Shown here: piece by piece, positions 7,621 through 16,077 of the stretch
Numbering within the stretch: the first letter of the stretch is position 1
Layout: each line of letters begins with the position of its first letter
Origin: Pantoea nemavictus
GTDB lineage: Bacteria; Pseudomonadota; Gammaproteobacteria; Enterobacterales; Enterobacteriaceae
DNA length: 64,000 bases
Direction of reading: 5' to 3'
Assembly (NCBI RefSeq): GCF_037479095.1
Contig: NZ_JBBGZW010000001.1
Span: forward strand, 2,604,001-2,668,000
The notes under the pieces: generated by a model
The model's database searches: none
What the model was told of the DNA's origin: nothing
Seen by the model: the letters and a program-made list of their open reading frames with translations, nothing else
Made by a program: the position numbers and the translations under genes

Positions 7621-10269
7621 ATGACATCGCCCTTAACGCTGGAACGCTCGCCGCTGGTTATTCATAACCGCCTGTATCATTTTATTGACCTCACCCAGAT
7701 CGTCCCGCTGGAGCAACTGCAGACATTGCCTTACAGCATTCGCATTCTGCTAGAGAACGTTGCGCGATGCTCACCGCAAACGCTGCCTAAATTTCTCAAC
7801 TATCTGTCTGCAAAGTCCTCCCCTGGTGAGGTTGAGTTTTATCCCGACCGCCTCATGTTCCATGACACCACCTGTTTACCGGCTTTGGCTGACTTTGCTG
7901 CCATGCGCGATCTTACTGCTGAGTTAGGTGGCGATCCGCGCGCTATCAATCCACACATTCCTGCTGTGCTAACCATCGATCATTCGGTCATTGTTGAAAG
8001 TTACGCGAATGCCGATGCGCTGGAAGATAACCTCAAGTTTGATTTTCGCCGTAACGCTGAACGCTATCGCTTCATTCGCTGGGCAGAAAAAAGCCTGGAT
8101 AACTTCCGCGTCATTCCACCCGGCACCGGCATTATTCATTTAATGAACCTTGAAACCATTGCTGAAGTGGTCACGGTAGATGAGCGTGAAGCCATACCGT
8201 TGCTGCACGCCGATTGCATGATTGCAACCGACAGCCATACGCCGATGATAAATGCACTTGGTGTGTTGGGGTGGGGCGTAGGTGGTCTGGAAGGTCAGGC
8301 CGCATTGGTTGGCGAGCCAGTCACGTTACGCTTCCCGGACGTGGTCGGAATTTGTGTTTCCGGTGAACTGCCGCCGGATGTTAGCGACAGCGATCTGGCT
8401 CTGCACATCACGCGCCTGTTGCGTGAAAGCGGTGTGGTCGGCAAATTTGTAGAGTTCACCGGTCCTGCACTCCACAGCATGCCGCTCGAATCGCGCGCCA
8501 CCATTGCCAATATGGCCCCGGAATACGGTGCCACCGTGGTGTTCTTCCCGTTTGATCAGCGCAGCGCAGAGTACGTCAACCTGACCGGGCGCAGTGAAGA
8601 GAAACAGGAAATTATTCGCAGTTATATGCAACATCAGCACCTTTGGCGTCATCCGGAGGATCGTCAGCCTGACTTCACACAACGCATTGAGCTGGATTTA
8701 AGTAGCATCGAACCCAGCGTGGCGGGGCCTTATAATCCTCATCAACAAATTCCGCTCAGTGATTCGCCGAAAAGTTTTATGGAGACATTGAAAGCCGGCG
8801 AGCGCGCTATGAAATGGCAGCATGATGATTACCCACAACCGATTCAACAAGGCGCCGTGGCTATCGCGGCCATAACCAGCTGCACCACAACCGCCAACCC
8901 CTGGCTGGTAATTCAGGCGGCATTGTTTGCCAGGAATGCGGCAAAGTACGGACTGCAACCCAAGCCTTGGGTTAAAACCTCCTTTTCACCCGGATCTCGG
9001 GCGGTTACCGATTATCTTGGAGAATCAGGCCTGCTTAGCGAATTGGAAAAGGTGGGGTTCGATGTGGCAGGTTATGGCTGTATGACCTGCATTGGCAGTT
9101 CGGGCGCATTACAACCGGCCATGGAAAGTCTGGTGAGTGATGGCCTTCAGGCCGTGTGTGTGCTTTCCGGTAACCGTAACTTTCCCCGTCGCGTTAATCC
9201 CAGCCTCGGTCATGGTTATCTCACCTCGCCAGCATTGGTGATTGCCTGGGCTATTGCCGGAAATATGCAGCATGACATGTTGAACGACCCGCTTGGCTAC
9301 GATGAGCATCTACAGCCGGTTTTCATGCGCGACTTAATGCCAGCGCGTGAAGAAGTTGAACGCTGGGTAACAAGAGTGATGAAGCGTGAACATTACATCC
9401 AGCGTCGCGATCTTATCTGGCAGGGAACCCCACACTGGCAGCAAATTGAAGCTCCGGGTAGCGTGCATTATCCATGGGAATCGACCTCAACCTATCTGCG
9501 TCGGCCGGGCTATCTGGAACGTTTACCTCGAGACCCTGCCGAACCGCTGTCGCTCAATAACGCCCGACCTTTCCTCTGGTTTGGCGATGACGTCACCACC
9601 GATCATATTTCGCCTGCAGGTGCGATTTCCGCAGGCAGCCTTGCCGGTCAATGGTTGCTGGAACATCATGAAGATCCGCAGGACCTGAATCTCTACTCTA
9701 CGCGACGCAGTAATCATGAGGTGATGGTACGCGGTGCTTTTACGAATAAAGCGCTATCCAACCGTTTGTTACCGGCGGATAAGCGCGGAGGTGGCGGTTA
9801 TGCCTGGGATGCGTCTCATCAGCAAATTCTTCCGGCTTTTGAGGCAGCGCAAACATGGCATGCAACAGATACGCCGCTGGTAGTGCTGGCGGGCGAGCGC
9901 TATGGCGCGGGATCGAGTCGTGACTGGGCTGCTAAAGCGCAGGCACTGATGGGGGTTAAAGCCGTCATTGCTAATAGTTTCGAACGTATCCACCGCACGA
10001 ATTTGATCGGAATGGGCATTCTTCCGCTGCATTTCATTGCCGATGAAGCGGACAGATTACCTGAGATGGATGGAAGCGAGGTCCTGGATATTACAGGCCT
10101 GGAAATGATCGCGCCGGGTACGACGCCGCTGATGCTCTTCATCCGCCGTGGAGGCAGGCAGATTGCTGCACTGAATCTTGAGGCAGTGATAGACTCCCAG
10201 CAAGAACTACGCTATCTGCGCTATGGCGGTATTTTGCCCTTTGTTATTCAGCAAACACTTAAAGAGTAG
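7621..10269 (+). CDS. Aconitase-family hydro-lyase (AcnA-like paralogue)
   Basis: An 882-residue protein of AcnA architecture and size. The three [4Fe-4S] ligands are present in ITSCTTTANP and YGCMTCIGSSG, and substrate/catalytic motifs include ATDSHTPM, GDDVTTDHISPAG, RRSNHEVMVRG and YGAGSSRDWAAK. It should therefore be an active hydratase/isomerase of a tricarboxylic acid. It diverges from housekeeping AcnA at conserved places (TTTAN instead of TNTSN; AKAQALMG instead of AKGPRLLG). Its position, followed 8 bases later by a LysR-type gene and within the catabolic block, suggests a dedicated substrate such as a citrate analogue or aconitate isomer. It could also be an ordinary second aconitase. 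Family certain, role inferred. Confidence 0.85.
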   Translation: MTSPLTLERSPLVIHNRLYHFIDLTQIVPLEQLQTLPYSIRILLENVARCSPQTLPKFLNYLSAKSSPGEVEFYPDRLMFHDTTCLPALADFAAMRDLTAELGGDPRAINPHIPAVLTIDHSVIVESYANADALEDNLKFDFRRNAERYRFIRWAEKSLDNFRVIPPGTGIIHLMNLETIAEVVTVDEREAIPLLHADCMIATDSHTPMINALGVLGWGVGGLEGQAALVGEPVTLRFPDVVGICVSGELPPDVSDSDLALHITRLLRESGVVGKFVEFTGPALHSMPLESRATIANMAPEYGATVVFFPFDQRSAEYVNLTGRSEEKQEIIRSYMQHQHLWRHPEDRQPDFTQRIELDLSSIEPSVAGPYNPHQQIPLSDSPKSFMETLKAGERAMKWQHDDYPQPIQQGAVAIAAITSCTTTANPWLVIQAALFARNAAKYGLQPKPWVKTSFSPGSRAVTDYLGESGLLSELEKVGFDVAGYGCMTCIGSSGALQPAMESLVSDGLQAVCVLSGNRNFPRRVNPSLGHGYLTSPALVIAWAIAGNMQHDMLNDPLGYDEHLQPVFMRDLMPAREEVERWVTRVMKREHYIQRRDLIWQGTPHWQQIEAPGSVHYPWESTSTYLRRPGYLERLPRDPAEPLSLNNARPFLWFGDDVTTDHISPAGAISAGSLAGQWLLEHHEDPQDLNLYSTRRSNHEVMVRGAFTNKALSNRLLPADKRGGGGYAWDASHQQILPAFEAAQTWHATDTPLVVLAGERYGAGSSRDWAAKAQALMGVKAVIANSFERIHRTNLIGMGILPLHFIADEADRLPEMDGSEVLDITGLEMIAPGTTPLMLFIRRGGRQIAALNLEAVIDSQQELRYLRYGGILPFVIQQTLKE

Positions 10270-10277
10270 GGAAGTTC

Positions 10278-11231
10278 ATGCGCTACGACCTGGTCTCACT
10301 TTCGCTGTTTGTCGCTGTGGCTGAAGAGCAGAATCTTACGCGTGCCGCACGCCGTAAGCATCTGGCCGTCTCAGCCGTGAGTAAGCGCATAACAGAACTA
10401 GAACAGCAAATTGGCACGCCACTGATGCTACGCTTGCCGCGCGGCATCGAGTTGACGCCTGCGGGGCACTCGCTGCTGTTTCACGCGCGCCAGGTGTTCC
10501 GCAATCTCGACCAAATGGAAGAGGAGCTCAGTGATTACGTGGCTGGCGTACGAGGCCACATTCGCATTTTTACGATCTCTGCGGCGTTGATGCATTATTT
10601 GCCGCGTGCCATTAGTCAGTTCCTAACTCATTACCCGCAGACAGATATCGATATTGAAGAACACACCGGCATTGGCGTCGTGCAGGGCTTGCTGCAGGGG
10701 GACGCGGATGTCGGTTTCTTTTCCAGTTGGACACCTGCTTCCGGCATTGAGGTCTGGCCATGGCAGCAAGACCAGTTGTCCGTTTTGGTGTGGCAGGGGC
10801 ATCCGTTGGCGGAGCGCGCGACCTTGCAATTAGTGGATTGCATCGATGAGAAAATGATTGGGCCACATCGGGAAAGCGCAGTGAGCCACATTCTGGAGCG
10901 TGAAGCGAGAAAGCTGGGTACAACGCTGAATATAGGCTTACGGGTCAGCAGTTTCGTCTCTATGGCCGAACTGGTTGCGCAACAGTTGGGAATAGCCATC
11001 TTGCCAGTTAATGAAATCGCTCAGGTGGCTAATCATGATGCTGTGCGCTGTATTCCCCTCGTCGAGCCATGGGCGAAACGTGAATTGTATGTTGGCGTGA
11101 AGGGATATGCCCTATCTTCACCCTCGGTGAAAGCGTTTATCGAAAATGTCACGCCATTGAAACGTGCAACGGGTGCTGAAGAGGGGGCGCTGCTTGAGGC
11201 CAGTCTCATTAATGCTGACCTCAAGCGCTGA
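10278..11231 (+). CDS. LysR-type transcriptional regulator
   Basis: A 317-residue LysR-family protein. The N-terminal winged helix (residues about 1-60, YDLVSLSLFVAVAEEQNLTRAARR with TPAGHSLL after it) is followed by a periplasmic-binding-fold effector domain (about 90-300). Eight bases separate it from the aconitase-like gene, with GGGAAG as ribosome-binding site, so the two are co-transcribed. Unlike most LysR genes it lies downstream of, not divergent from, its likely target. It probably regulates the aconitase-like gene or other genes of the block in response to a carboxylic acid. Convergent with the lactonase gene, whose stop lies one base away. Confidence 0.85.
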   Translation: MRYDLVSLSLFVAVAEEQNLTRAARRKHLAVSAVSKRITELEQQIGTPLMLRLPRGIELTPAGHSLLFHARQVFRNLDQMEEELSDYVAGVRGHIRIFTISAALMHYLPRAISQFLTHYPQTDIDIEEHTGIGVVQGLLQGDADVGFFSSWTPASGIEVWPWQQDQLSVLVWQGHPLAERATLQLVDCIDEKMIGPHRESAVSHILEREARKLGTTLNIGLRVSSFVSMAELVAQQLGIAILPVNEIAQVANHDAVRCIPLVEPWAKRELYVGVKGYALSSPSVKAFIENVTPLKRATGAEEGALLEASLINADLKR

Positions 11232-11232
11232 G

Positions 11233-12339
11233 TTAATCGGAAAATACAATGCAGGTAGGGCTGGCAGTGAATACCTCTTTACCTGTGTCTTTAAGCATAC
11301 CCGAGTCCTGATCAACGCTGAAAATGCGAATAGAATCTGAGTCCTCGTTAGCGCTGTAAAAATAGAGCCCATCTGCAGAGAGCGTTGTAAAACGCGGCGT
11401 CTTACCACCGCAAAACACCCATCCCACAGGCTTTAAGCAGCCATCATCAGGATTTATGCGCATAACCGCAATACTGTTATGACCACGATTGGCGGCATAT
11501 AAGAAGCGCCCAGACGGATGCACTTCGATTTCACTGGCGTCGTTACGTGTTTCAAATCCTTCCGGTAGGCTGCTCAGCGTTTGCTTGAGCGCAATGTTTC
11601 CCGTCTCTTGTTCAAAATCGTAAACGGTAATCGTATTCCCGAGCTCACTCAGGCCATAAAGCCACTGGCCCTGTGGATGGAAATCAACATGACGCGGCCA
11701 GCTCCCAGACGGCAACAGCACTTCATCATTGAGTAGTGATTGTCCATCTCGCCAGTGATAAATACGCACCATATCAATGCCGTTTCCGGCCTGTCTGCCC
11801 TGGATGGGCAGAGCGTAGTAATCGCTATCTGGTGCAAAAATAATTTCATGCGGACGTGACAAGCTGGCCGCAGCGCCATCCTCATCAGCGTGGCCTTCCA
11901 CCATCGCCAGGTGGTGAGGAGGCAGTAGCGCGTCATCATCAGCGAACGCTAATGCTGCTACGTTGCCGCCTTCATGGTTAGCAATCAGCAGATGGCGGCC
12001 ATCAGGTGAGAGAGCAGCATGCACCGGGTTATTGCGCCGCAGTGGATCAAGATCGGGATGTGGATTCTGTGGGCCCGTTGTTTGTTCAGATAACAAAGTC
12101 AGCATGCCAGAGATAGGATCACGCGCAAAAATAGCTACCTGATTGCCATCCCCATGCAGCACGTACAGCCGATTTCTTTTTTCATCCAGTGTGAGCCAGG
12201 ACGGATTTTCCTGAACAGAGGTAACACGTTGTACGTGATGCCAGTTCCCTGACTCATCAATGCGAAATACTTCAATTCCTTTTCCACGTGCGCCACGCCA
12301 CTCGGACGTACGGCAACCCACATAGGCAAACTTATTCAT
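11233..12339 (-). CDS. Beta-propeller lactonase (6-phosphogluconolactonase/YbhE family)
   Basis: A 368-residue seven-bladed beta-propeller of the lactonase family. Repeating blades each carry motifs of the type SPDGRHLLIANH, FHPQGQWLYGLSE, VHPSGRFLYAANRGHNSI and LSADGLYFYSANE. Family members hydrolyse sugar lactones (Pgl) or cyclise carboxymuconate. The first residues (MNKFAYVGCRTSEW) show no signal peptide, so it is cytoplasmic. Operator copy C begins 22 bases upstream of the start codon, tying it to the same regulon. It is transcribed divergently from the SDR. A role in opening an aldonolactone or similar lactone fits the acid-sugar context; the substrate is unknown. Confidence 0.8.
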   Translation of the reverse strand: MNKFAYVGCRTSEWRGARGKGIEVFRIDESGNWHHVQRVTSVQENPSWLTLDEKRNRLYVLHGDGNQVAIFARDPISGMLTLLSEQTTGPQNPHPDLDPLRRNNPVHAALSPDGRHLLIANHEGGNVAALAFADDDALLPPHHLAMVEGHADEDGAAASLSRPHEIIFAPDSDYYALPIQGRQAGNGIDMVRIYHWRDGQSLLNDEVLLPSGSWPRHVDFHPQGQWLYGLSELGNTITVYDFEQETGNIALKQTLSSLPEGFETRNDASEIEVHPSGRFLYAANRGHNSIAVMRINPDDGCLKPVGWVFCGGKTPRFTTLSADGLYFYSANEDSDSIRIFSVDQDSGMLKDTGKEVFTASPTCIVFSD

Positions 12340-12361
12340 TTACAACCCCGCCATACCAATA

Positions 12362-12385
12362 TGCATTTATTTAAACACAAGTGCA
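12362..12385. promoter_or_regulatory. Operator copy C upstream of the lactonase gene
   Basis: TGCATTT, ten bases, AAGTGCA. One arm is perfect and the other has one mismatch. It begins 22 bases before the lactonase start codon (leftward gene). Confidence 0.62.
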
Positions 12386-12395
12386 TATATTGACT

Positions 12396-12411
12396 TGTGA
12401 CTGATATCACG
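12396..12411. promoter_or_regulatory. CRP-like site
   Basis: TGTGA, six bases, TCACG: nine of ten half-site bases match the CRP consensus. It lies between the two operators of the region, 56 bases from the lactonase start. Confidence 0.55.
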
Positions 12412-12512
12412 CTTTTGTGGTTACCAATCTTTGAAACTAACTAATAAGGGGTTTTTACGTTATGCGTCGGTGTTTTTAGGCTGCTTAAAACTGCACTGCA
12501 ATTTTATGCTAT

Positions 12513-12536
12513 TGCATTTGAGTGGGTTTAAATGCA
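12513..12536. promoter_or_regulatory. Operator copy D upstream of the SDR gene
   Basis: TGCATTT, ten bases, AAATGCA with perfect arms. It ends 118 bases upstream of the chosen SDR start at 12655, further than in the other copies. This leaves room for a longer 5' leader. Confidence 0.63.
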
Positions 12537-12654
12537 GAAAATTGACGATCGTGGTCACAATTTCAACGGCTCGCGATTGCTAAAAAAAACCGCAGATAGC
12601 TTACTGTTAACAAGTCGTGAAAACTGTTACATAAATGCATCTGGGAGAAGGGTT

Positions 12655-13398
12655 ATGACCCAACGTATTGCGTATGTTACATCCGGGATGGGAAGCCTCG
12701 GAACCGCTATTTGCCGTCGACTGGCGAAGGATGGTTTTAAAGTGATTGCAGGATGCGGCCCCAATTCTCAACGTAAAACCGCCTGGCTTGATGACAATAA
12801 AAAGATGGGATTTGATTTTATCGCATCAGAAGGAAACGTGGCTGATTGGGAATCAACGGTTAAAGCGTTTGCCAAAATAAAAGCTGAAATCGGTGAGATA
12901 GACGTGCTGGTTAATAATGCCGGTACGGCACGGAATGTATTATTTCGTGATATGCAGCCACAGGAGTGGCAGGCCGTTATTAACACCAATATGAACTCAT
13001 TATTCAACGTCACTAAACAAGTCGTGGATGGCATGATGTCGCGTGGATGGGGACGTATTATCAATATTTCTTCAGTCAACGCGCAAATTGGTCAAACAGG
13101 TCAGGTTAACTACTCTACGGCAAAATCTGCCGTGCGGGGTTTTACTCGCGCCCTGGCACGTGAAGTTTCGGCACGCGGAGTAACAGTTAACACGGTATCG
13201 CCGGGCTATCTGGCTACGTCAAAACTGAAAACAGTCACGCCGGTGCAGGTTATTGATAAGATTGTTCAGGAAATTCCAGTGCGTCGTCTGGGCTCTCCGC
13301 AGGAAATCGCCTCTATATGCTCATGGCTGGCATCTGACGAATCAGGATTTGCCACGGGTGCTGATTTCTCTGTTAACGGCGGCCTGCATATGGGCTAA
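12655..13398 (+). CDS. Short-chain dehydrogenase/reductase (PhaB/FabG-like)
   Basis: A 247-residue classical SDR. It has the cofactor motif TSGMGSLGTAI near residues 8-18, NNAG near 86-89, catalytic Ser (NISSVNAQ), the YSTAK pair near residues 150-154 and VNTVSPGYLAT. The family oxidises or reduces hydroxyl/keto groups with NAD(P). The start at 12655 is preferred over the upstream reading from 12532 because of the strong GGGAGAAGGG ahead of it and because it gives the normal length of about 246 residues. It precedes the CitMHS transporter gene by 82 bases and both follow operator D, so they are probably co-transcribed. It resembles acetoacetyl-CoA reductase, but here a sugar-acid dehydrogenase role is more likely. 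Confidence 0.82.
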   Translation: MTQRIAYVTSGMGSLGTAICRRLAKDGFKVIAGCGPNSQRKTAWLDDNKKMGFDFIASEGNVADWESTVKAFAKIKAEIGEIDVLVNNAGTARNVLFRDMQPQEWQAVINTNMNSLFNVTKQVVDGMMSRGWGRIINISSVNAQIGQTGQVNYSTAKSAVRGFTRALAREVSARGVTVNTVSPGYLATSKLKTVTPVQVIDKIVQEIPVRRLGSPQEIASICSWLASDESGFATGADFSVNGGLHMG

Positions 13399-13446
13399 TA
13401 AATTAACAGAACGTCCTGCTCAAAATTTCCGTCAAATTAATTATCG

Positions 13447-13468
13447 CGCATATTAGAAATAATATGCG
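13447..13468 (+). repeat. Perfect hairpin with GAAA loop just before the transporter start
   Basis: CGCATATTA, loop GAAA, TAATATGCG: a perfect 9-bp stem with a GNRA-type tetraloop, ending two bases before the GGAGG ribosome-binding site of the CitMHS gene. It could be an intercistronic processing or stability element or modulate translation. Confidence 0.45.
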
Positions 13469-13480
13469 TTGGAGGCTCTT

Positions 13481-14818
13481 ATGCTCTCGCTTCTGGGATA
13501 TGGCATGATTGTGGTCTTTATGATCCTAATCATGACCAAAAAACTTTCTGCACTCGTCGCACTGATCATTATTCCAATAATATTTGCTCTGATTGCCGGA
13601 TTCGGCGGAGAGATGGGCGAGATGATGATTGAGGGGCTTAAAAAAGTCGCTCCGACTGCCATCATGGTTATTTTTGCCATTCTCTACTTCAGCACCATGT
13701 TTGATACCGGTTTATTTGATCCGATTATTCGCTTCTTTTTACGGATTATTAATGGTGACCCGGTTAAAGCGGTTATGTGCAGCGCGATTCTGGCGGCGAT
13801 GGTGTCACTTGATGGTGATGGATCAACGACCTATATGATCTGCGTAACGGCAATGCTGCCATTGTTTAAACGTATTCGTCTGGATCCACTGGCGCTGACT
13901 TGCGTAGTCTTCCTCTCCGGAAGTATTACTAACTTGCTGCCATGGGGCGGTCCACTGGCTCGCGTTGCGGCATCCTTGAAAGTTGAATCCAGCGATCTGT
14001 TTATTCCGCTGATTCCAACTATGGTTTGCGGTTTTGTCGGAGTATTGGTGCTGTCCTGGTATATCGGTATTCGTGAACGCCGTCGTTTAGGCAAGCTAAG
14101 TATCAATACCAATGGTTATGGATCAGTCACTGAAGACGATGCAGAAAGCTATCTGCCGGCAATCAATGAAGTCAATGAAGAGCTGCGTCGTCCAAAACTG
14201 TTCTGGCTTAACGCGGGTCTGACCTTGTTACTGATGGGATCGCTGGTGATGGAGTTGCTGCCACTATCGGTGCTGTTCATGGTGGCATTTGCTCTGGCGT
14301 TGCTGATCAACTATCCGCACATTGATGCCCAGCGTCAGCGTATTGCAGCGCATGCACCTGCTGCGCTGAACCAGACATCTATCTTCCTGGCTGCGGGTAT
14401 TTTCGCCGGTATTCTATCGGGTACTGGAATGGTCACCGCAATGTCGGCATCTCTGCTGGATGTGTTACCCGATTCATGGGGCCCTTATCTGGCACCGATT
14501 ACGGCACTGATCAGCTTGCCTGGCACCTTCTTTATGTCGAATGATGCCTTCTATTATGGTGTACTGCCGGTTCTGGCAGAAGCAGCGAAAGTGTATGGCA
14601 TTGATCCGGTCGAAATTGGTCGTGCATCATTGGTTGGGCAGCCAATCCACTTACTGAGTCCGTTAGTGGCATCAACCTATCTGTTGGTGGGATTAGCCGG
14701 AGTTGAATTCAGCGACCATCAGAAATACACCTTCAAATGGGCTTTCCTGCTCTGCATGATCTTCCTGGCATCGGGTTTGCTATTGGGTCTTTATCCCCTC
14801 TACTCGCCTGGCGGTTAA
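13481..14818 (+). CDS. CitMHS-family carboxylate:H+ symporter
   Basis: A 445-residue inner-membrane transporter with about 11-12 hydrophobic segments. SLDGDGSTTYMICVTAMLPL, SGSITNLLPWGGPLARV and SLPGTFFMSNDAFYYGVLPV are typical of the citrate-Mg2+:H+/citrate-Ca2+:H+ symporter (CitMHS) family. The ATG at 13481 follows GGAGG at ideal spacing; a TTG twelve bases earlier is less likely. It lies downstream of the SDR, probably in the same operon, and is a paralogue of the partial transporter at the left edge. It likely imports a citrate-like, possibly metal-complexed, acid. Followed by a bidirectional terminator shared with the GntR gene. Confidence 0.85.
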   Translation: MLSLLGYGMIVVFMILIMTKKLSALVALIIIPIIFALIAGFGGEMGEMMIEGLKKVAPTAIMVIFAILYFSTMFDTGLFDPIIRFFLRIINGDPVKAVMCSAILAAMVSLDGDGSTTYMICVTAMLPLFKRIRLDPLALTCVVFLSGSITNLLPWGGPLARVAASLKVESSDLFIPLIPTMVCGFVGVLVLSWYIGIRERRRLGKLSINTNGYGSVTEDDAESYLPAINEVNEELRRPKLFWLNAGLTLLLMGSLVMELLPLSVLFMVAFALALLINYPHIDAQRQRIAAHAPAALNQTSIFLAAGIFAGILSGTGMVTAMSASLLDVLPDSWGPYLAPITALISLPGTFFMSNDAFYYGVLPVLAEAAKVYGIDPVEIGRASLVGQPIHLLSPLVASTYLLVGLAGVEFSDHQKYTFKWAFLLCMIFLASGLLLGLYPLYSPGG

Positions 14819-14830
14819 AGGCGGTGATGA

Positions 14831-14857
14831 AAAAATGGCCCATTTGGGCCATTTTTT
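14831..14857. terminator. Bidirectional intrinsic terminator
   Basis: ATGGCCC, loop ATTT, GGGCCAT, flanked by an A run on one side and a T run on the other. It lies between the convergent CitMHS and GntR genes and can serve both. Confidence 0.85.
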
Positions 14858-15744
14858 TATACTCCGATACTACGTTGTTTTTTGTTATCTAGCGCGACAG
14901 CGAGGTGCTGCTTCATCATGTATGATGCTTCGATCAGCTGCCCTGCCTCAATTAATGACAGCAAGTGCATATGATCTTTAACTTCAGCGTAGTAGCGGCT
15001 GCGGTCATCCATAATGCGGTAATCCATTAAACGGCGCATGCGGTTGACGTTGCGCAGTGATATCTCAAAAAACGGGTTGTTTGAAAAACTGATGACAGTC
15101 TCATGAAAGCGGTAACCCGCTAACTGGAGCTGAGTAGGCGATAAACGCTGAATGCCACTCTCTAGAAGCATCTCCAGCTCGCGCTTAATCTCATCAATTT
15201 TGCTCTGTGGGGCTTTGAAGGTGGATTCCAAAATTGCCATTGGTTCAATAACCATGCGGAAGCTGAAAATATGCTCAAGCGCGGCTTTGGTCTTGGCAAC
15301 GGGCAGAAAACGCCAGCCATAACCTTGTTTACGTTCAACCCATCCCTCACTGATACCGCGCGCCAGAATGGTCGTGAGCTGAGTCTTCGAAAGGTTATAA
15401 CGCTTGAGTAAATAAAGTTCGTTAACTTCAGATTCGATTTTGTCCTGCAGCCAGTCTTCCGCTAATTGATAGTATTCAGGAAGATCGTTATCCACTTCAC
15501 TTTCATGTGAGCTCTGAGTCTGAGGCGCATAATCCTGCTTAACAAAGAAACCACGGTTGTGCTGCTGCTGTAGAATGCCTTTGTGTTCAAGGTAAACCAG
15601 GGCCTCACGCACGGGGGAACGTGAAACATCAAATGATTCTGCCAACTTAGGTACACTTAGGTGTGCACCCGGCGACAATCCTCCACTGTCGATCATCGTG
15701 ATTATTTTTTGCGAAAGCCTTTCCGTAAGAGCGCTTATTTTCAT
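14857..15744 (-). CDS. GntR/FCD-family regulator with an apparent second winged helix
   Basis: A 295-residue regulator. Residues about 1-70 form a GntR winged helix (ending KLAESFDVSRSPVREALVYL then GILQQQHNRGFFV). Residues about 88-148 look like a second winged helix (LYLLKRYNLSKTQLTTILARG, EGWVERKQGYGWRF). Residues about 155-290 are an all-helical FCD effector domain with candidate metal-binding histidines at about 214, 259/261 and 280. Most FCD regulators are 220-250 residues with one winged helix. ATG at 15742-15744 chosen; the TTG at 15787-15789 would add a poorly conserved tail. Operator E lies 51 bases upstream, so it is probably autoregulated and the best candidate for binding all six operators. 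Effector unknown. Confidence 0.82.
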   Translation of the reverse strand: MKISALTERLSQKIITMIDSGGLSPGAHLSVPKLAESFDVSRSPVREALVYLEHKGILQQQHNRGFFVKQDYAPQTQSSHESEVDNDLPEYYQLAEDWLQDKIESEVNELYLLKRYNLSKTQLTTILARGISEGWVERKQGYGWRFLPVAKTKAALEHIFSFRMVIEPMAILESTFKAPQSKIDEIKRELEMLLESGIQRLSPTQLQLAGYRFHETVISFSNNPFFEISLRNVNRMRRLMDYRIMDDRSRYYAEVKDHMHLLSLIEAGQLIEASYMMKQHLAVALDNKKQRSIGV

Positions 15745-15795
15745 GAAGAAAGCCCTAAAAAATGCAGGAATAAGTACAAAATTTAACAATATTAT

Positions 15796-15819
15796 TGCAT
15801 TTTAATTGTATGAAATGCA
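15796..15819. promoter_or_regulatory. Operator copy E upstream of the GntR gene
   Basis: TGCATTT, ten bases, AAATGCA with perfect arms, extended by one further matching base on each side (T and A). It lies 51 bases upstream of the regulator start, suggesting autoregulation. Confidence 0.66.
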
Positions 15820-16053
15820 ATTATAAAATGCAGTTTTAAGCTCGGTTAACCACATGTTTATATTGATGATTTTCTATCATTTTATATTTTATCAATCCAC
15901 GCGGCTTAAAGGCCACCCGCCAAAAGCTGCATGATTAATTGATTCCTCTCATTTTCACGCCTTCATCTGCAAAAGCTCCCTTCTACACCTTCAAATTCGT
16001 TAAATCGTAGTTAAACCACTTTTACAATTACATACATAAAAAAACTACTAATC

Positions 16054-16077
16054 TGCATTTGAGTAAACAAAAATGCA
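16054..16077. promoter_or_regulatory. Operator copy F upstream of the dehydrogenase-complex operon
   Basis: TGCATTT, ten bases, AAATGCA with perfect arms, ending 57 bases upstream of the ATG at 16135. Confidence 0.66.

Larger units (their letters stand above)
12340..12654. promoter_or_regulatory. Divergent control region between lactonase and SDR
   Basis: This 315-base gene-free region holds operator copies C (12362-12385) and D (12513-12536) and a very good CRP-like site (12396-12411). It is AT-rich. The layout repeats that of 2394-2720: one operator per divergent gene with the activator site between them. Confidence 0.6.
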
